Source of the DNA: Dehalococcoidia bacterium
Lineage (GTDB): Bacteria; Chloroflexota; Dehalococcoidia; SZUA-161
Direction of reading: 5' to 3'
Assembly (NCBI GenBank): GCA_030619685.1
Contig: JAUXAX010000015.1
Location: forward strand, 1 to 38,027
DNA length: 38,027 bases
In this document: piece by piece, positions 14,665 through 22,806 of the stretch
Layout: each line of letters opens with the position of its first letter
Position numbering within the stretch: position 1 is the stretch's first letter
Translations under genes and position numbers: made by a program
Notes under the pieces: model-generated
Database searches by the model: none
What the model was told of the DNA's origin: nothing
What the model saw: only the letters and a program-made list of their open reading frames with translations

Positions 14665-15912
14665 ATGGCTGAAATAACAGAGGCAGTACTAGTGGATTAT
14701 GCCCGAACCCCCTTTGGCATGGCGAGCAAAAAGAGGCCTGGCTTTTTCGCAGACAGGCGAGCCGATGACCTTGCCTCTATCGTTGTTGAGGCGTTGATAG
14801 AGCGAACCAGGATAGACCCGTCCTCCATTGACGAGGTGATCATGGGGACCGTAAACCAAATTGGAGAGCAGGCAAATCCCGGCAGGGGTGTCGCCATGAT
14901 GACGTGCCCCTTTGAGGTCGCAGGACTGAGTGTCGATCGAGCTTGCTGCTCAGGTATGACTGCCGCCCACATTGCCTGTATGGCTATTCAATTGAGTATA
15001 GGGAACACCTATATTTGTGGAGGGTTTGAGAGCCATTCTCGCTTTCCTACCCCTGTGATAACTCCTGATACAGATTTTGTCGCGCTGGCCAAGGAATATG
15101 GCACTTCACGTGCAATGCCAAATCTAAAGATATTTGAAAAAGTCGATCTCGGTGCTGTAGTAGGTATGGGTCTGACGGCTGAGAGGCTGGCTGAGATGTT
15201 CGGTATCTCTAGAGAAGAGCAAGACCTATGGGCCCTGAGAGCCAACCTGACGGCTGCTGCAGCCCAGAGAGAGGGCAAGTTTAAGCACGAGATAGTCCCG
15301 GTGGAGGGCAAGCTGCCCGATGGGACGACGAGGCTCGTTGATTATGACCAAGGTGTGAAGGCTGACTCCACCATTGAGAAGATACGCAGTCTCCCACCAG
15401 TCTATAGGCCTGATGGGACGATTTGTGCTGCGAGCGCCTCCAAGGAGAACGACGGAGCCGCTGCAGGGCTGTTCATGTCCAGGGAGAAGGCGAGGGAGTT
15501 GGGTTTAGTGCCGATGGTGACCATAAGGGCGATGGCGTGGGTGGGAGTTGACCCCAAAATCATGGGCTATGGTGCCGTCGTGGCATCCAGAAAGGCTTTG
15601 AAACAAGCAGGTCTATCTGTTAGTGATATAGACCTCTGGGAGATAAACGAGGCCTTTGCCGTGGTGCCTCTCGTCCAAATCAAGGAGATGGGCATAGATC
15701 CGGAGAAGGTTAATGTCAATGGCGGTGCCTGCTGCATTGGTCATCCCACAGGGGCGAGTGGGATGCGGTTGATCGGAACTCTGGGCTATGAGATGAATCG
15801 TAGACAGTCGAGATACGGCTTAGCAGCCATATGCGGGGGCTGGGGCGCAGGAACGGCAACAGTTGTTGAAAGGGAGCAGTATTGGGAAGGTCGCCGCTCT
15901 TTCTTCTCCTAA
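14665..15912 (+). CDS. Acetyl-CoA acetyltransferase (thiolase)
   Basis: Thiolase, 415 residues, cleaving or forming beta-ketoacyl-CoA. The nucleophile is Cys94 in the variant motif DRACCSGMTAAH (usually NRVCSSG). NEAF lies at 328-331, the active-site His360 in CIGHPTGASG, and the second Cys390 in AICGGWGAGTA. All key residues are present, so it should be active. A purine-rich AAGGAAGAA precedes the ATG. Together with the fadN-like gene it supplies the last step of a beta-oxidation-type route, for example acetoacetyl-CoA to two acetyl-CoA after an AbfD-type dehydration. Next is a CaiB-family CoA transferase. Confidence 0.93.
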   Translation: MAEITEAVLVDYARTPFGMASKKRPGFFADRRADDLASIVVEALIERTRIDPSSIDEVIMGTVNQIGEQANPGRGVAMMTCPFEVAGLSVDRACCSGMTAAHIACMAIQLSIGNTYICGGFESHSRFPTPVITPDTDFVALAKEYGTSRAMPNLKIFEKVDLGAVVGMGLTAERLAEMFGISREEQDLWALRANLTAAAAQREGKFKHEIVPVEGKLPDGTTRLVDYDQGVKADSTIEKIRSLPPVYRPDGTICAASASKENDGAAAGLFMSREKARELGLVPMVTIRAMAWVGVDPKIMGYGAVVASRKALKQAGLSVSDIDLWEINEAFAVVPLVQIKEMGIDPEKVNVNGGACCIGHPTGASGMRLIGTLGYEMNRRQSRYGLAAICGGWGAGTATVVEREQYWEGRRSFFS

Positions 15913-15948
15913 TCGACATGGTGATGGTGGAGAACCCGCGGAGGCTGT

Positions 15949-17178
15949 TTGGGGGAGAATAGGCAAGTGGAACAAGCTTTGTCGGATGTGAAGATTTTGG
16001 ATTTGACGCGCTATATAGCTGGTCCCTACTGTACCAAGCTCATGGCTGACCTAGGCGCCGATGTTATCAAGGTAGAGAAGCCAGGCGAGGGCGATCCCGC
16101 TCGAAGGATAGGGCCTTTCCCGAGCGACGAGCCCCATCCTGAGAGGAGCGCTCTTTTCCTTCATCTCAACACCAACAAAAAGGGCATCAGCCTCAACCTG
16201 AGGTGCTCGACGGGGCAGAAAATACTCAAGGAGTTGGTGAAGGATGTGGACATCTTGGTGGAGAGCTTTAAGCCTGGGACAATGGCTCGTTGGGGCCTGG
16301 ATTTTGAGACCCTGGAGAAGATAAACCCCAGGCTAGTGATGGCCTCCATCTCCAACTTTGGGCAGTATGGGCCCTACCGGGACTTTAAGCTATCGGACGG
16401 CATCTTGTATGCTATGGGCGGCGACATGTATACCGACGGCATGTATCAACGTGAGCCGGTCAAGTTTGCGGCGAACGTAGTACTTTATGAAGCGGGCTCG
16501 TCAGCGGCTGTGGGCATCATGGGCGCCAACTACGGGGCCCAATATGGAGGGACAGGTGGACAGCATGTCGACATCTCCCTCATGGAAACCCTGGTGAGCA
16601 GCGTAGACCGGAGGGTTACAAACCTCATAGCCTATCAGTATTGCGGGCAACAAATGATCAGAATCTCAATGGGTGAACTGAGTTTCCCCGCCGGTGCGTA
16701 TCCTTGTAAGGATGGCTACTTTGGTGTCATTGCCACCGGTCTGCGGTGGATGGGCGTTGCCAACATGATCGGCGACCCCGAGCTAGAGAAGCCTCCGTGG
16801 AGCACTTTGGAGGCTCAGTTCGACCCAAAGCAGAGAGATGAGTTTTACGAAAGGTGGTGGTTCCCTTATCTCAACTCACGAACGAAGCTTGAATGCTGGC
16901 ATGATGGCCAGGCAGCAGGCCTGTATTGCGCCCCGTTGAGTACGACGGCCGACATCATGCGGGACCAGCACCTTAGGGAAAGGAAATTCTTCGTAAAAAT
17001 CGACCACCCGGTGGCGGGGCGAATTACCCATCCCGGCGCACCCTATATCCTATCTGAAACGCCGTGGCAGGTGAAGAGAGCAGCCCCCCTTCTGGGACAG
17101 CACAATGAAGAGGTCTATGATAGGCTAGGATACACCAAGCAAGATCTAGTTTTGCTGAGGCAACAAGGGGTCATCTAG
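15949..17178 (+). CDS. CaiB/BaiF-family (type III) CoA transferase, catalytic Asp replaced
   Basis: Member of the formyl-CoA/carnitine CoA-transferase family, 409 residues, normal length. The N-terminal block VKILDLTRYIAGPYCTKLMADLGADVIKVEKP and the SLNLRCSTGQKILKELVKD segment are diagnostic. In active members an Asp lies four residues before a Gly in the pattern D-x-x-(A/T)-G. Here that segment reads VVLYEAG, placing Leu179 where Asp is expected. The next gene has the Asp, so the two may form a heteromeric enzyme, as proposed for BbsEF-type transferases. Start: the frame opens at TTG 15949 after GGAGG; GTG 15967, after GGGGGAG, is a good alternative. Confidence 0.88.
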   Translation: MGENRQVEQALSDVKILDLTRYIAGPYCTKLMADLGADVIKVEKPGEGDPARRIGPFPSDEPHPERSALFLHLNTNKKGISLNLRCSTGQKILKELVKDVDILVESFKPGTMARWGLDFETLEKINPRLVMASISNFGQYGPYRDFKLSDGILYAMGGDMYTDGMYQREPVKFAANVVLYEAGSSAAVGIMGANYGAQYGGTGGQHVDISLMETLVSSVDRRVTNLIAYQYCGQQMIRISMGELSFPAGAYPCKDGYFGVIATGLRWMGVANMIGDPELEKPPWSTLEAQFDPKQRDEFYERWWFPYLNSRTKLECWHDGQAAGLYCAPLSTTADIMRDQHLRERKFFVKIDHPVAGRITHPGAPYILSETPWQVKRAAPLLGQHNEEVYDRLGYTKQDLVLLRQQGVI

Positions 17179-17192
17179 CCCCGAAGGGTGGG

Positions 17193-18548
17193 ATGAGGAG
17201 GCTTCAATTGGCCAAGACTAGGTTACCTTTAGAGGGGATTAGGATTGCGGGGATTGTGGTGGTCTGGGCTGGCCCCTGGTCAATGCAGCTGCTTGCCCAC
17301 ATGGGGGCCGAGACCATCCGGGTGGAGTCATGCCAGCGCTTCCCGGCGATGACCAGAGGCATATTTCTTAACCCACCCAAGCTACTTATAGACAATATGC
17401 CGCCTATGACCGGAGGGTACCCCAACCGAGAGCCAGGCGACAGGCCATGGAACCGCTCCAACCATGCAAATACCACTCTGTACAATCAGCTGACCATGAC
17501 GGTAGACCTAACCAGACCTGAGGGAATGGATATCTTTTGGAGACTCATCAGTAAGTGCGATGCATTTGTGGAGAATAATCCCCCTTCAACCATGGATAAG
17601 TTGGGCATAACCTACGAGAAGATGAAGGAGGTCAAGCCAGATATCATCATGCTGCGTGCTCCAGGCTACGGCCTTAGTGGCCCTTGGAAAGACTACCGTG
17701 GCCTCGGGAGCAACTTTGAGCAATATGCTGGGCACGATATGTTGAGAGGCTACCTAGACATGGACCCCTCGGGGCACAGTATGGTTTTTGCTTGCGACCA
17801 CGCAGCTGGAGCCCAGGGGGCGTTTGTTCTGTTAGCCGCCCTGCATTACCGGAACCGAACGGGCAAGGGGCAACTCATAGAACTGAGTCAGACAGAGGCC
17901 TTCCTTCCCTGGATAGCGCAGGCACTGATGGACTACGACATGAATGGGCGCGTTCAGGGGACGATGGGAAACCGCTATCCCGGCGCAGCACCTTGTGGCT
18001 GCTACCGCTGCAAAGGGGAGTCGATAGCTCAGGGAACCTCTAGCCTTACCCCCGATCAGGGGAATCATGTGTTCATCACCTGCCACAATGATGAGGAATG
18101 GCAAGGTCTGTGCCGTGCCATGGGCAATCCCTCCTGGACCAGGGAGGAGAAGTTTGGCGATACCATAAGCCGCTACAAGAACCAGGATGAGATGGACAGG
18201 CACATTGAGGAGTGGACGCGTGAGCGCGACCACTTTGAGGTGATGTACATCCTGCAAGCGGAAGGCGTTCCCGCCGGGCCTGTTGAGAGCTATGAAGATG
18301 CCTACAAAGACCCTCAGCTGAAGGCACGGGGATTCTTTGAGTGGGCCACCCAGGAGGATTGCGGGACTCATCTCTATCCGGGGATGCCCTGGAAAATGTC
18401 CAAAACTCCCCTCCGCATCCGACGCGGCCCCGCTCGTCTAGGCGAGGATAGCGAATACGTTTACAAGAAGATTATCGGGGTATCCGACGCAGAATATGCA
18501 AGATTGGAGAAAGAGGGGCATATCGGCATGGACTTTGTCGTACAGTGA
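17193..18548 (+). CDS. CaiB/BaiF-family (type III) CoA transferase, catalytic Asp present
   Basis: Second type III CoA transferase, 451 residues. GIRIAGIVVVWAGPWSMQLLAHMGAETIRVES is the usual nucleotide-binding start, and VDLTRPEGMDIFWRLI aligns with the RxxEGxxxF region. The catalytic position is occupied: Asp202 in ACDHAAG. It begins 14 bases after the previous gene. ATG 17193 is given, but TTG 17208 has a stronger GAGGAGG ribosome site six bases upstream and would remove the first five residues. A Cys-rich patch near residues 268-273 (CGCYRC) is unusual for the family. It probably transfers CoA from a donor thioester to the pathway acid, together with the preceding subunit. Confidence 0.9.
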   Translation: MRRLQLAKTRLPLEGIRIAGIVVVWAGPWSMQLLAHMGAETIRVESCQRFPAMTRGIFLNPPKLLIDNMPPMTGGYPNREPGDRPWNRSNHANTTLYNQLTMTVDLTRPEGMDIFWRLISKCDAFVENNPPSTMDKLGITYEKMKEVKPDIIMLRAPGYGLSGPWKDYRGLGSNFEQYAGHDMLRGYLDMDPSGHSMVFACDHAAGAQGAFVLLAALHYRNRTGKGQLIELSQTEAFLPWIAQALMDYDMNGRVQGTMGNRYPGAAPCGCYRCKGESIAQGTSSLTPDQGNHVFITCHNDEEWQGLCRAMGNPSWTREEKFGDTISRYKNQDEMDRHIEEWTRERDHFEVMYILQAEGVPAGPVESYEDAYKDPQLKARGFFEWATQEDCGTHLYPGMPWKMSKTPLRIRRGPARLGEDSEYVYKKIIGVSDAEYARLEKEGHIGMDFVVQ

Positions 18549-18640
18549 TGAACGACTGGCCTAAGCTTTGCCCCCTAAAGGCTGTAATATAGCCGTAGCG
18601 AAATTTTCGAGTCTCTTTCCCCATTCCTTCACCTGATAGG

Positions 18641-19711
18641 TTAGCTGGACGTTGCCCCGGGGATATGCTCCACTGGCCTCACCAAGGTAAGGGTTAGTGC
18701 CTCAGGCTCGCATGCTACTACACAAACTCCGCACCCCCAGCACTTCTCGGGGTCAATGACCGCCTTATATTTCTTCGAGCCCTCGGGCTTGACCATATCT
18801 ATGGCGTCGAACTGGCAGCGCTCCACACAGTCCTGACACCCGGTACAAGGGTCCAGATTCACCACGGCCTGATAGCGGCTTTTCTCCCACGCCTTGCCGA
18901 TGGACACATTCACTATATCCAACGGGACGGATATCATACAGCAATCGCGGCAGCACTGGCAGCTGGTGGGTATACCAGTCATGAGGGCGATATTCCCCCA
19001 CATGTGGATCAACCCGTCCTCCTCGATCTTGTCCACAAGCTCCAAAGCCTCGTCCAAACTCAGCCTTTTGCCTGAGCCACGCTTGATGGCGTATTCAGCG
19101 CCGCGACCAAATTGCAGGCAGTGCCATTGCTCCTCTTCCTTGGTGTGCTTGCAGTGTTTCCCGACGGCGGTGGTGCAATAGCGGCACGAGCAGGGAACCA
19201 CTGCTATGAGTTCCTGCGCTCTCAGTATCTGGCGGAAGTCCTCGCAAGGGAGCACCCCGGGAATGTCTTTGATCGCCCTGTAGGCCGGCACTACCCGCAT
19301 TATCGGCTGCGGCGACTGAGCTATGGAGCTGCCCCAACTTGGGTACCACTCGTTCATACAGAAGTCATACCACATCTCGAAGAACTTTCGATCCTGGACC
19401 ACGTTTAGCTGTTGCGTGGCTTGGGTGCCATCATGAAGCTGCATGATCTCGCGCGCGAAGCGGAAGTACTCGCGCTTGTCAAAGTCCCGTGGGAAGGTGA
19501 CCCCCTTGAAAAAAAGGTTATCCAGTTCTGCTCGCACCTTGTCTGCGGCAAACCCTGTCCTCTCAGCTACCTCCTCGGGGGTGCCCGGCAGCGCTACCAC
19601 CATCTGCGCCTGCTCTGGCGTCATCAAGTGCTCTAGTATGGGGCGCAGGCGGGTGGAACCGGGATGCCCTAGGCGTTCCATGAGGAGGGCATAGGCATCA
19701 TTAGCACTCAT
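18641..19711 (-). CDS. Polyferredoxin-like 2x[4Fe-4S] protein with N-terminal winged-helix-like region
   Basis: Iron-sulfur protein, 356 residues. The C-terminus holds two classic 4Fe-4S motifs: Cys 289, 292, 295, 299 and Cys 324, 327, 330, 334. The middle has extra Cys groups (174, 176, 179, 187, 198, and 251, 253, 254, 257, 258) that could bind further clusters. Residues 30-75 (TPEEVAERTGFAADKVRAELDN) resemble a winged-helix module, here likely structural. No signal peptide, so it is cytoplasmic. It is divergently transcribed from the aldehyde oxidoreductase gene with about 200 bases between, which suggests it is that enzyme's electron carrier. AAGGGGG lies upstream of the ATG. The exact acceptor role is inferred. 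Confidence 0.85.
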   Translation of the reverse strand: MSANDAYALLMERLGHPGSTRLRPILEHLMTPEQAQMVVALPGTPEEVAERTGFAADKVRAELDNLFFKGVTFPRDFDKREYFRFAREIMQLHDGTQATQQLNVVQDRKFFEMWYDFCMNEWYPSWGSSIAQSPQPIMRVVPAYRAIKDIPGVLPCEDFRQILRAQELIAVVPCSCRYCTTAVGKHCKHTKEEEQWHCLQFGRGAEYAIKRGSGKRLSLDEALELVDKIEEDGLIHMWGNIALMTGIPTSCQCCRDCCMISVPLDIVNVSIGKAWEKSRYQAVVNLDPCTGCQDCVERCQFDAIDMVKPEGSKKYKAVIDPEKCWGCGVCVVACEPEALTLTLVRPVEHIPGATSS

Positions 19712-19756
19712 AAGATCAACCCCCTTTCCTATATAGAGACTCTCCTCTGTGGGAGT

Positions 19757-19765
19757 ATTATATCA
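19757..19765 (-). promoter_or_regulatory. Extended -10 promoter of the polyferredoxin-like gene
   Basis: On the minus strand the bases read TGATATAAT: a perfect TATAAT with the extended-10 TG, about 46 bases before the start codon. No good -35 lies 17 bases upstream, as is common for extended -10 promoters. The palindrome CGGGCCCG (19771-19778), just upstream of the -10, could be a regulator site. Confidence 0.5.
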
Positions 19766-19830
19766 AAAAACGGGCCCGTCAGTTGACAAGCTATTGTGCT
19801 TGTTTAGACAGTGGGATATCGACAATAACG

Positions 19831-19859
19831 TTGACAAGAGGCTAGGAGGTTGATATGTT
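19831..19859 (+). promoter_or_regulatory. Promoter of the aldehyde:ferredoxin oxidoreductase gene
   Basis: TTGACA (19831-19836), a 17-base spacer, and TATGTT (19854-19859), identical in both hexamers and spacing to the promoter in repeat copy A. It lies about 54 bases before the start codon. Confidence 0.6.
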
Positions 19860-19912
19860 CTCCACAGGCAGACAATATCAGCCGTCTTGCATAAAGCGAA
19901 GGGGGGAGGAAA

Positions 19913-21829
19913 ATGACCCGTTCCAAAGGATATGCGGGAAGTATTTTGCGGGTGAATCTTTCCGACGGGAATGTCGACAAGATGCCAACTCAGGTTTATG
20001 CAGATCTCTTTCTCGGAGGGAGGGGGATAGCAGCTAAAATCTACTGGGATGAGGTCTCGCCAAGCATCAACGCATTCGATCCCGAAAACAGGCTGATCTT
20101 CGTAACAGGTCCTATTGCTGGGGTTCCAGGCTTCGGCGGATCCAGGTGGCAGGTCTGCGCAAAATCCCCCATTCACGATCGATTCTCCTATTGCAATTTA
20201 GGCGGCTTTTGGGGCGCTGAGCTTAAGTTCGCCGGCTATGACGGCCTCGTTGTTTACGGGAAGGCAAATAAGCCATCCTATCTATTGATCGATGATGATC
20301 GTGTAGAGATAAGAGAGGCAACCCATCTTGTGGGCAAGGGAGCTATCTATTGTCGAGAGAAGCTAAAGGAAGAACTGGGAAAATCCTTCCGGGTTGTGGC
20401 CGTGGGCGCAGCGGGTGACAATATGGTGAGCTTTGCCAGCCTGGTCGCGGATAACGATGCTACCGGCTCAAGCGGGTTGGGGGCAGTAATGGGCTCCAAG
20501 AATCTAAAAGCCATTGCGGTAAGGGGGACCAGGAGAAAGGTTGGAGTGGCCTACCCCGAGAGGGTTCAAAAACTGAAGGAACGGCTGCGTCTCGAAATGG
20601 GGGACAGGCCTACATTGATAATGCCCTCGCTAGTGAATCCAGATAAGGCCAAAAAAGATGTTTGCCAAGGCTGTATTGGTGGATGTATTCGCATTACATA
20701 TGAGGGTCGCGGTGGGGTAAAGGGCAAATTCATGTGCCAGTCTGCCATTTTCTATCAAGTTCGAGCGCAACGGTACTACGGGGAGCTCAATGAGGTTGCC
20801 TTCGAGGCTACGAAGCTCTGCGATGATTACGGTGTCGATACCCATGCCATTGAGACTATGATAATGTGGCTCTCGAGATGCTACCAGGCCGGGCTCTTAA
20901 CTGAAGAGCAGGCTGGCATACCCCTTTCTAAGATGGGGAGCAAGGAGTTTATTGAGACACTGATAAGCAAAGTATCCCACCGGGAGGGGTTTGGCGATGT
21001 TCTGGCCAATGGCACCCACAAAGCGGCGGAGAGCCTCGGAAGCAAAGCCCAAGAATTGATCACCGATTACATGACCAGAACTGGCTACACTTCCATCTAC
21101 GGGGCCAGGTTATATATTACTACTGGGCTCTTCTATGCCATGGAACCGAGGTTGCCTATTCAGCAGCTTCACGAGGTCTATGTACCGATCATTGCTTCAC
21201 TTCTCGCAGGCATGGGCGCGCAGAATTTCGATTCCAGCAGGTTCATACGAGCCGTAGCAAAGAGGTTTTTGGGAAGTGAAATAGCTGCTGACTTCTCCAC
21301 CTACGAGGGGAAGGCTTTGGCGGCAGCCAAAATTCAAGACCGTGAGTATGCCAAAGAATGTCTCATTCTGTGCGATTTTCTCTGGCCCGTTTTCTATAGC
21401 CGGCTCTCTGAAGACCATGTTGGTGACCCTGCCCTGGAGAGTCAGGTCTGTGCCGCGGTAACGGGAAGGGACGTCAGTGAGCAGGGCCTGTACAGAATTG
21501 GGGAAAGGGTTTTCAACTTGCAGCGGGCTATTCTGGTTAGGGAAGGACACAAGGGAAGAGAACACGACCGTCTGGAGGAGTTCAATTTCACCGTCCCGTT
21601 AAAGGGCGACTTTGGCAACCCAGACTGTATAGTTCCCGGCAAGGATGGCGAGCTTTTCTCCAGGAAGGGGATGGTTGTGGGACGGGACGAATTTGAGCAA
21701 ATGAAGGACGAATACTACCAAATCCGAGGTTGGGATGTCCCCACGGGTTTTCAGAAAAGGGATAAATTGGAGGATTTGAATCTGGGAGAGGTCGCGGAAA
21801 AATTAGCAAGTGAGGGGCTGCTAGCCTAA
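19913..21829 (+). CDS. aor: Aldehyde:ferredoxin oxidoreductase family tungstoenzyme
   Basis: Tungsten/molybdenum-pterin and iron-sulfur enzyme, 638 residues, oxidising aldehydes to acids (or the reverse) with ferredoxin. The N-terminal domain has the usual LGGRGIAAKIYWDEV and VTGPIAGVPGFGGSRW; NLGGFWGAELKFAGYDGLVVYGKA binds the pterin. Cluster ligands Cys251, Cys254 and Cys258 (C-x2-C-x3-C) are present. In Pyrococcus AOR the fourth ligand lies in D-S-L-G-L-C; here the matching segment reads CDFLWPV, so the position is Val493, while Cys487 or Cys483 lie close by. That indicates a divergent subgroup with a shifted ligand or a different cluster. A GGGGGAGGA ribosome site fixes the start. The electron partner is probably the divergent polyferredoxin-like protein. 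Confidence 0.9.
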   Translation: MTRSKGYAGSILRVNLSDGNVDKMPTQVYADLFLGGRGIAAKIYWDEVSPSINAFDPENRLIFVTGPIAGVPGFGGSRWQVCAKSPIHDRFSYCNLGGFWGAELKFAGYDGLVVYGKANKPSYLLIDDDRVEIREATHLVGKGAIYCREKLKEELGKSFRVVAVGAAGDNMVSFASLVADNDATGSSGLGAVMGSKNLKAIAVRGTRRKVGVAYPERVQKLKERLRLEMGDRPTLIMPSLVNPDKAKKDVCQGCIGGCIRITYEGRGGVKGKFMCQSAIFYQVRAQRYYGELNEVAFEATKLCDDYGVDTHAIETMIMWLSRCYQAGLLTEEQAGIPLSKMGSKEFIETLISKVSHREGFGDVLANGTHKAAESLGSKAQELITDYMTRTGYTSIYGARLYITTGLFYAMEPRLPIQQLHEVYVPIIASLLAGMGAQNFDSSRFIRAVAKRFLGSEIAADFSTYEGKALAAAKIQDREYAKECLILCDFLWPVFYSRLSEDHVGDPALESQVCAAVTGRDVSEQGLYRIGERVFNLQRAILVREGHKGREHDRLEEFNFTVPLKGDFGNPDCIVPGKDGELFSRKGMVVGRDEFEQMKDEYYQIRGWDVPTGFQKRDKLEDLNLGEVAEKLASEGLLA

Positions 21830-21837
21830 TCCTCAGC

Positions 21838-21935
21838 AGATAAGAGTCTCGGTAGGTTCACTTGGCAGAGAATATCTGTCCTAGTATGTACTTCGCACCA
21901 GAAAGCCCTTACGTAATCTTGGATAATCTGCTTAC
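21838..21935 (+). repeat. Promoter-leader repeat, copy B
   Basis: Second copy of the roughly 98-base element at 13411-13508, about 80% identical. It starts nine bases after the oxidoreductase stop and ends about 90 bases before the start of a truncated HyuA-like gene. Both copies thus sit upstream of genes, in the same orientation. Confidence 0.7.
21862..21890 (+). promoter_or_regulatory. Promoter-like hexamers inside repeat copy B
   Basis: TTGGCA (21862-21867), 17 bases, TATGTA (21885-21890). Compared with copy A each hexamer has lost one consensus base, as expected for a promoter drifting in front of a dead gene. Confidence 0.45.
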
Positions 21936-22024
21936 AACCGTTGGCTGTCGTCTCGCTGGGCTGTGCCCATTGTAACGGAGAGGGTCGCAGGCAAATGCGA
22001 GTGAAAGTATTTAGAGGAGGAACT

Positions 22025-22093
22025 ATGGGCCAGAAGAGGGAAGTGGTCATCGTGGGAAGTGACGCCGGCGGCACTATGACGGACATGGTGTAG
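22025..22093 (+). pseudogene. Remnant: first 22 codons of a HyuA / acetophenone carboxylase-like gene
   Basis: A perfect GAGGAGG ribosome site precedes an ATG that opens a 22-codon frame containing VIVGSDAGGTMTDM. That pattern matches the N-terminal phosphate-binding segment of hydantoinase A / acetone- and acetophenone-carboxylase subunits (IDAGGTMTD). The frame stops at TAG (22091-22093). Shifting one base just before the stop restores VVDESDR, as expected for the next residues, so a small indel probably broke the gene. About 20 bases later a strong terminator ends the unit, so the remaining several hundred codons have been deleted. Whether the 22-residue peptide is still made is unknown. 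Confidence 0.6.
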
Positions 22094-22113
22094 TGGACGA
22101 AAGCGACAGAATT

Positions 22114-22138
22114 AAGGGCCTCCGACGAGGCCCTTTTT
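22114..22138 (+). terminator. Rho-independent terminator
   Basis: AAGGGCCTC (22114-22122) pairs with GAGGCCCTT (22127-22135) around the tetraloop CGAC, followed by a run of five T. An outer CGAAAG/CTTTCG pair could extend it. It ends transcripts from the oxidoreductase and the HyuA-like remnant. Confidence 0.85.
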
Positions 22139-22155
22139 CACTTTCGCATAAAGCG

Positions 22156-22181
22156 GCTACCAGGTCACGAACATAGGGATG
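22156..22181 (+). repeat. dnaN 3'-end duplicate (left direct repeat)
   Basis: Matches 24444-24469 at 24 of 26 positions, including 20 consecutive identical bases (22158-22177). On the minus strand it reads as the final dnaN codons, IPMFVTW plus a TAG stop, against MPMFVTW plus TAA in the intact gene. No dnaN sequence extends beyond it. Confidence 0.75.
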
Positions 22182-22374
22182 TTTGATCTGCTTGTACTAT
22201 GACCATACTACCCGCAAGAAGTCATTAAGTATTCTGCCAACTCCAGCGGTTTAGGAATTCGTCCAGGGGCTTTGTTGACCTATGTTTTAATGTTATATTA
22301 TGTGAGGCTAGACTTAAGCGGCAGAGGCGAGACCCTTCCTGCTTGACCGCGACCATGCGCGCAGCTAGTATCCA

Positions 22375-22806
22375 ATGTTCATAGACATTGATGGACAGAG
22401 TATGCTGGACATCAAGAAACTGAAGAATCTGTCAAAAGCGAGAATCAAGGAGTCGGAGCTTCTATTTTTGCATAGAAGATATGACGCTTCGTCCTATCTC
22501 TGCGGATATGCCGTCGAGCTTGCTTTGAAGTATCGTATATGCAGGTGTTTGAAATGGAAAACTTTCCCTGAGACGAATTCAGAATTCGGGGAGCTGAAAT
22601 TCCTTAAGTCGCACGACTATGAAACTCTATTGCGCCTGACAGGAAAGGCTGACCTTGTGAAAACAAATCTTATGGCAGAATGGTCCGTAGTGGCCAAATG
22701 GAACCCGGCAAACAGATACCAACCATTAGGGACAATGACTAGGACCGATTCTCGTGATATGATCGACAGTACGAAGATACTAAAAGATGCGCTATGTGGC
22801 AAATAA
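22375..22806 (+). CDS. HEPN-domain-like protein
   Basis: 143 residues, mainly helical. The pattern ARIKESELLFLHRRYDASSYLCGYAVELALKYRIC followed by SHDYETLL resembles HEPN domains (a first long helix, then G-Y-A-x-E-x-A-L-K, then the K-T-H-D-L-like motif). No clear R-x4-6-H ribonuclease motif is visible, so it could be a non-catalytic HEPN. HEPN proteins usually work with a partner, often in toxin-antitoxin or defence settings. The downstream gene overlaps it by 13 bases. The start may instead be ATG 22402, since neither has a good ribosome site. An AT-rich promoter-like pair (TTGACC 22275-22280 and TATTAT 22296-22301) lies upstream. It sits inside the dnaN-bounded insert. Confidence 0.65.
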   Translation: MFIDIDGQSMLDIKKLKNLSKARIKESELLFLHRRYDASSYLCGYAVELALKYRICRCLKWKTFPETNSEFGELKFLKSHDYETLLRLTGKADLVKTNLMAEWSVVAKWNPANRYQPLGTMTRTDSRDMIDSTKILKDALCGK

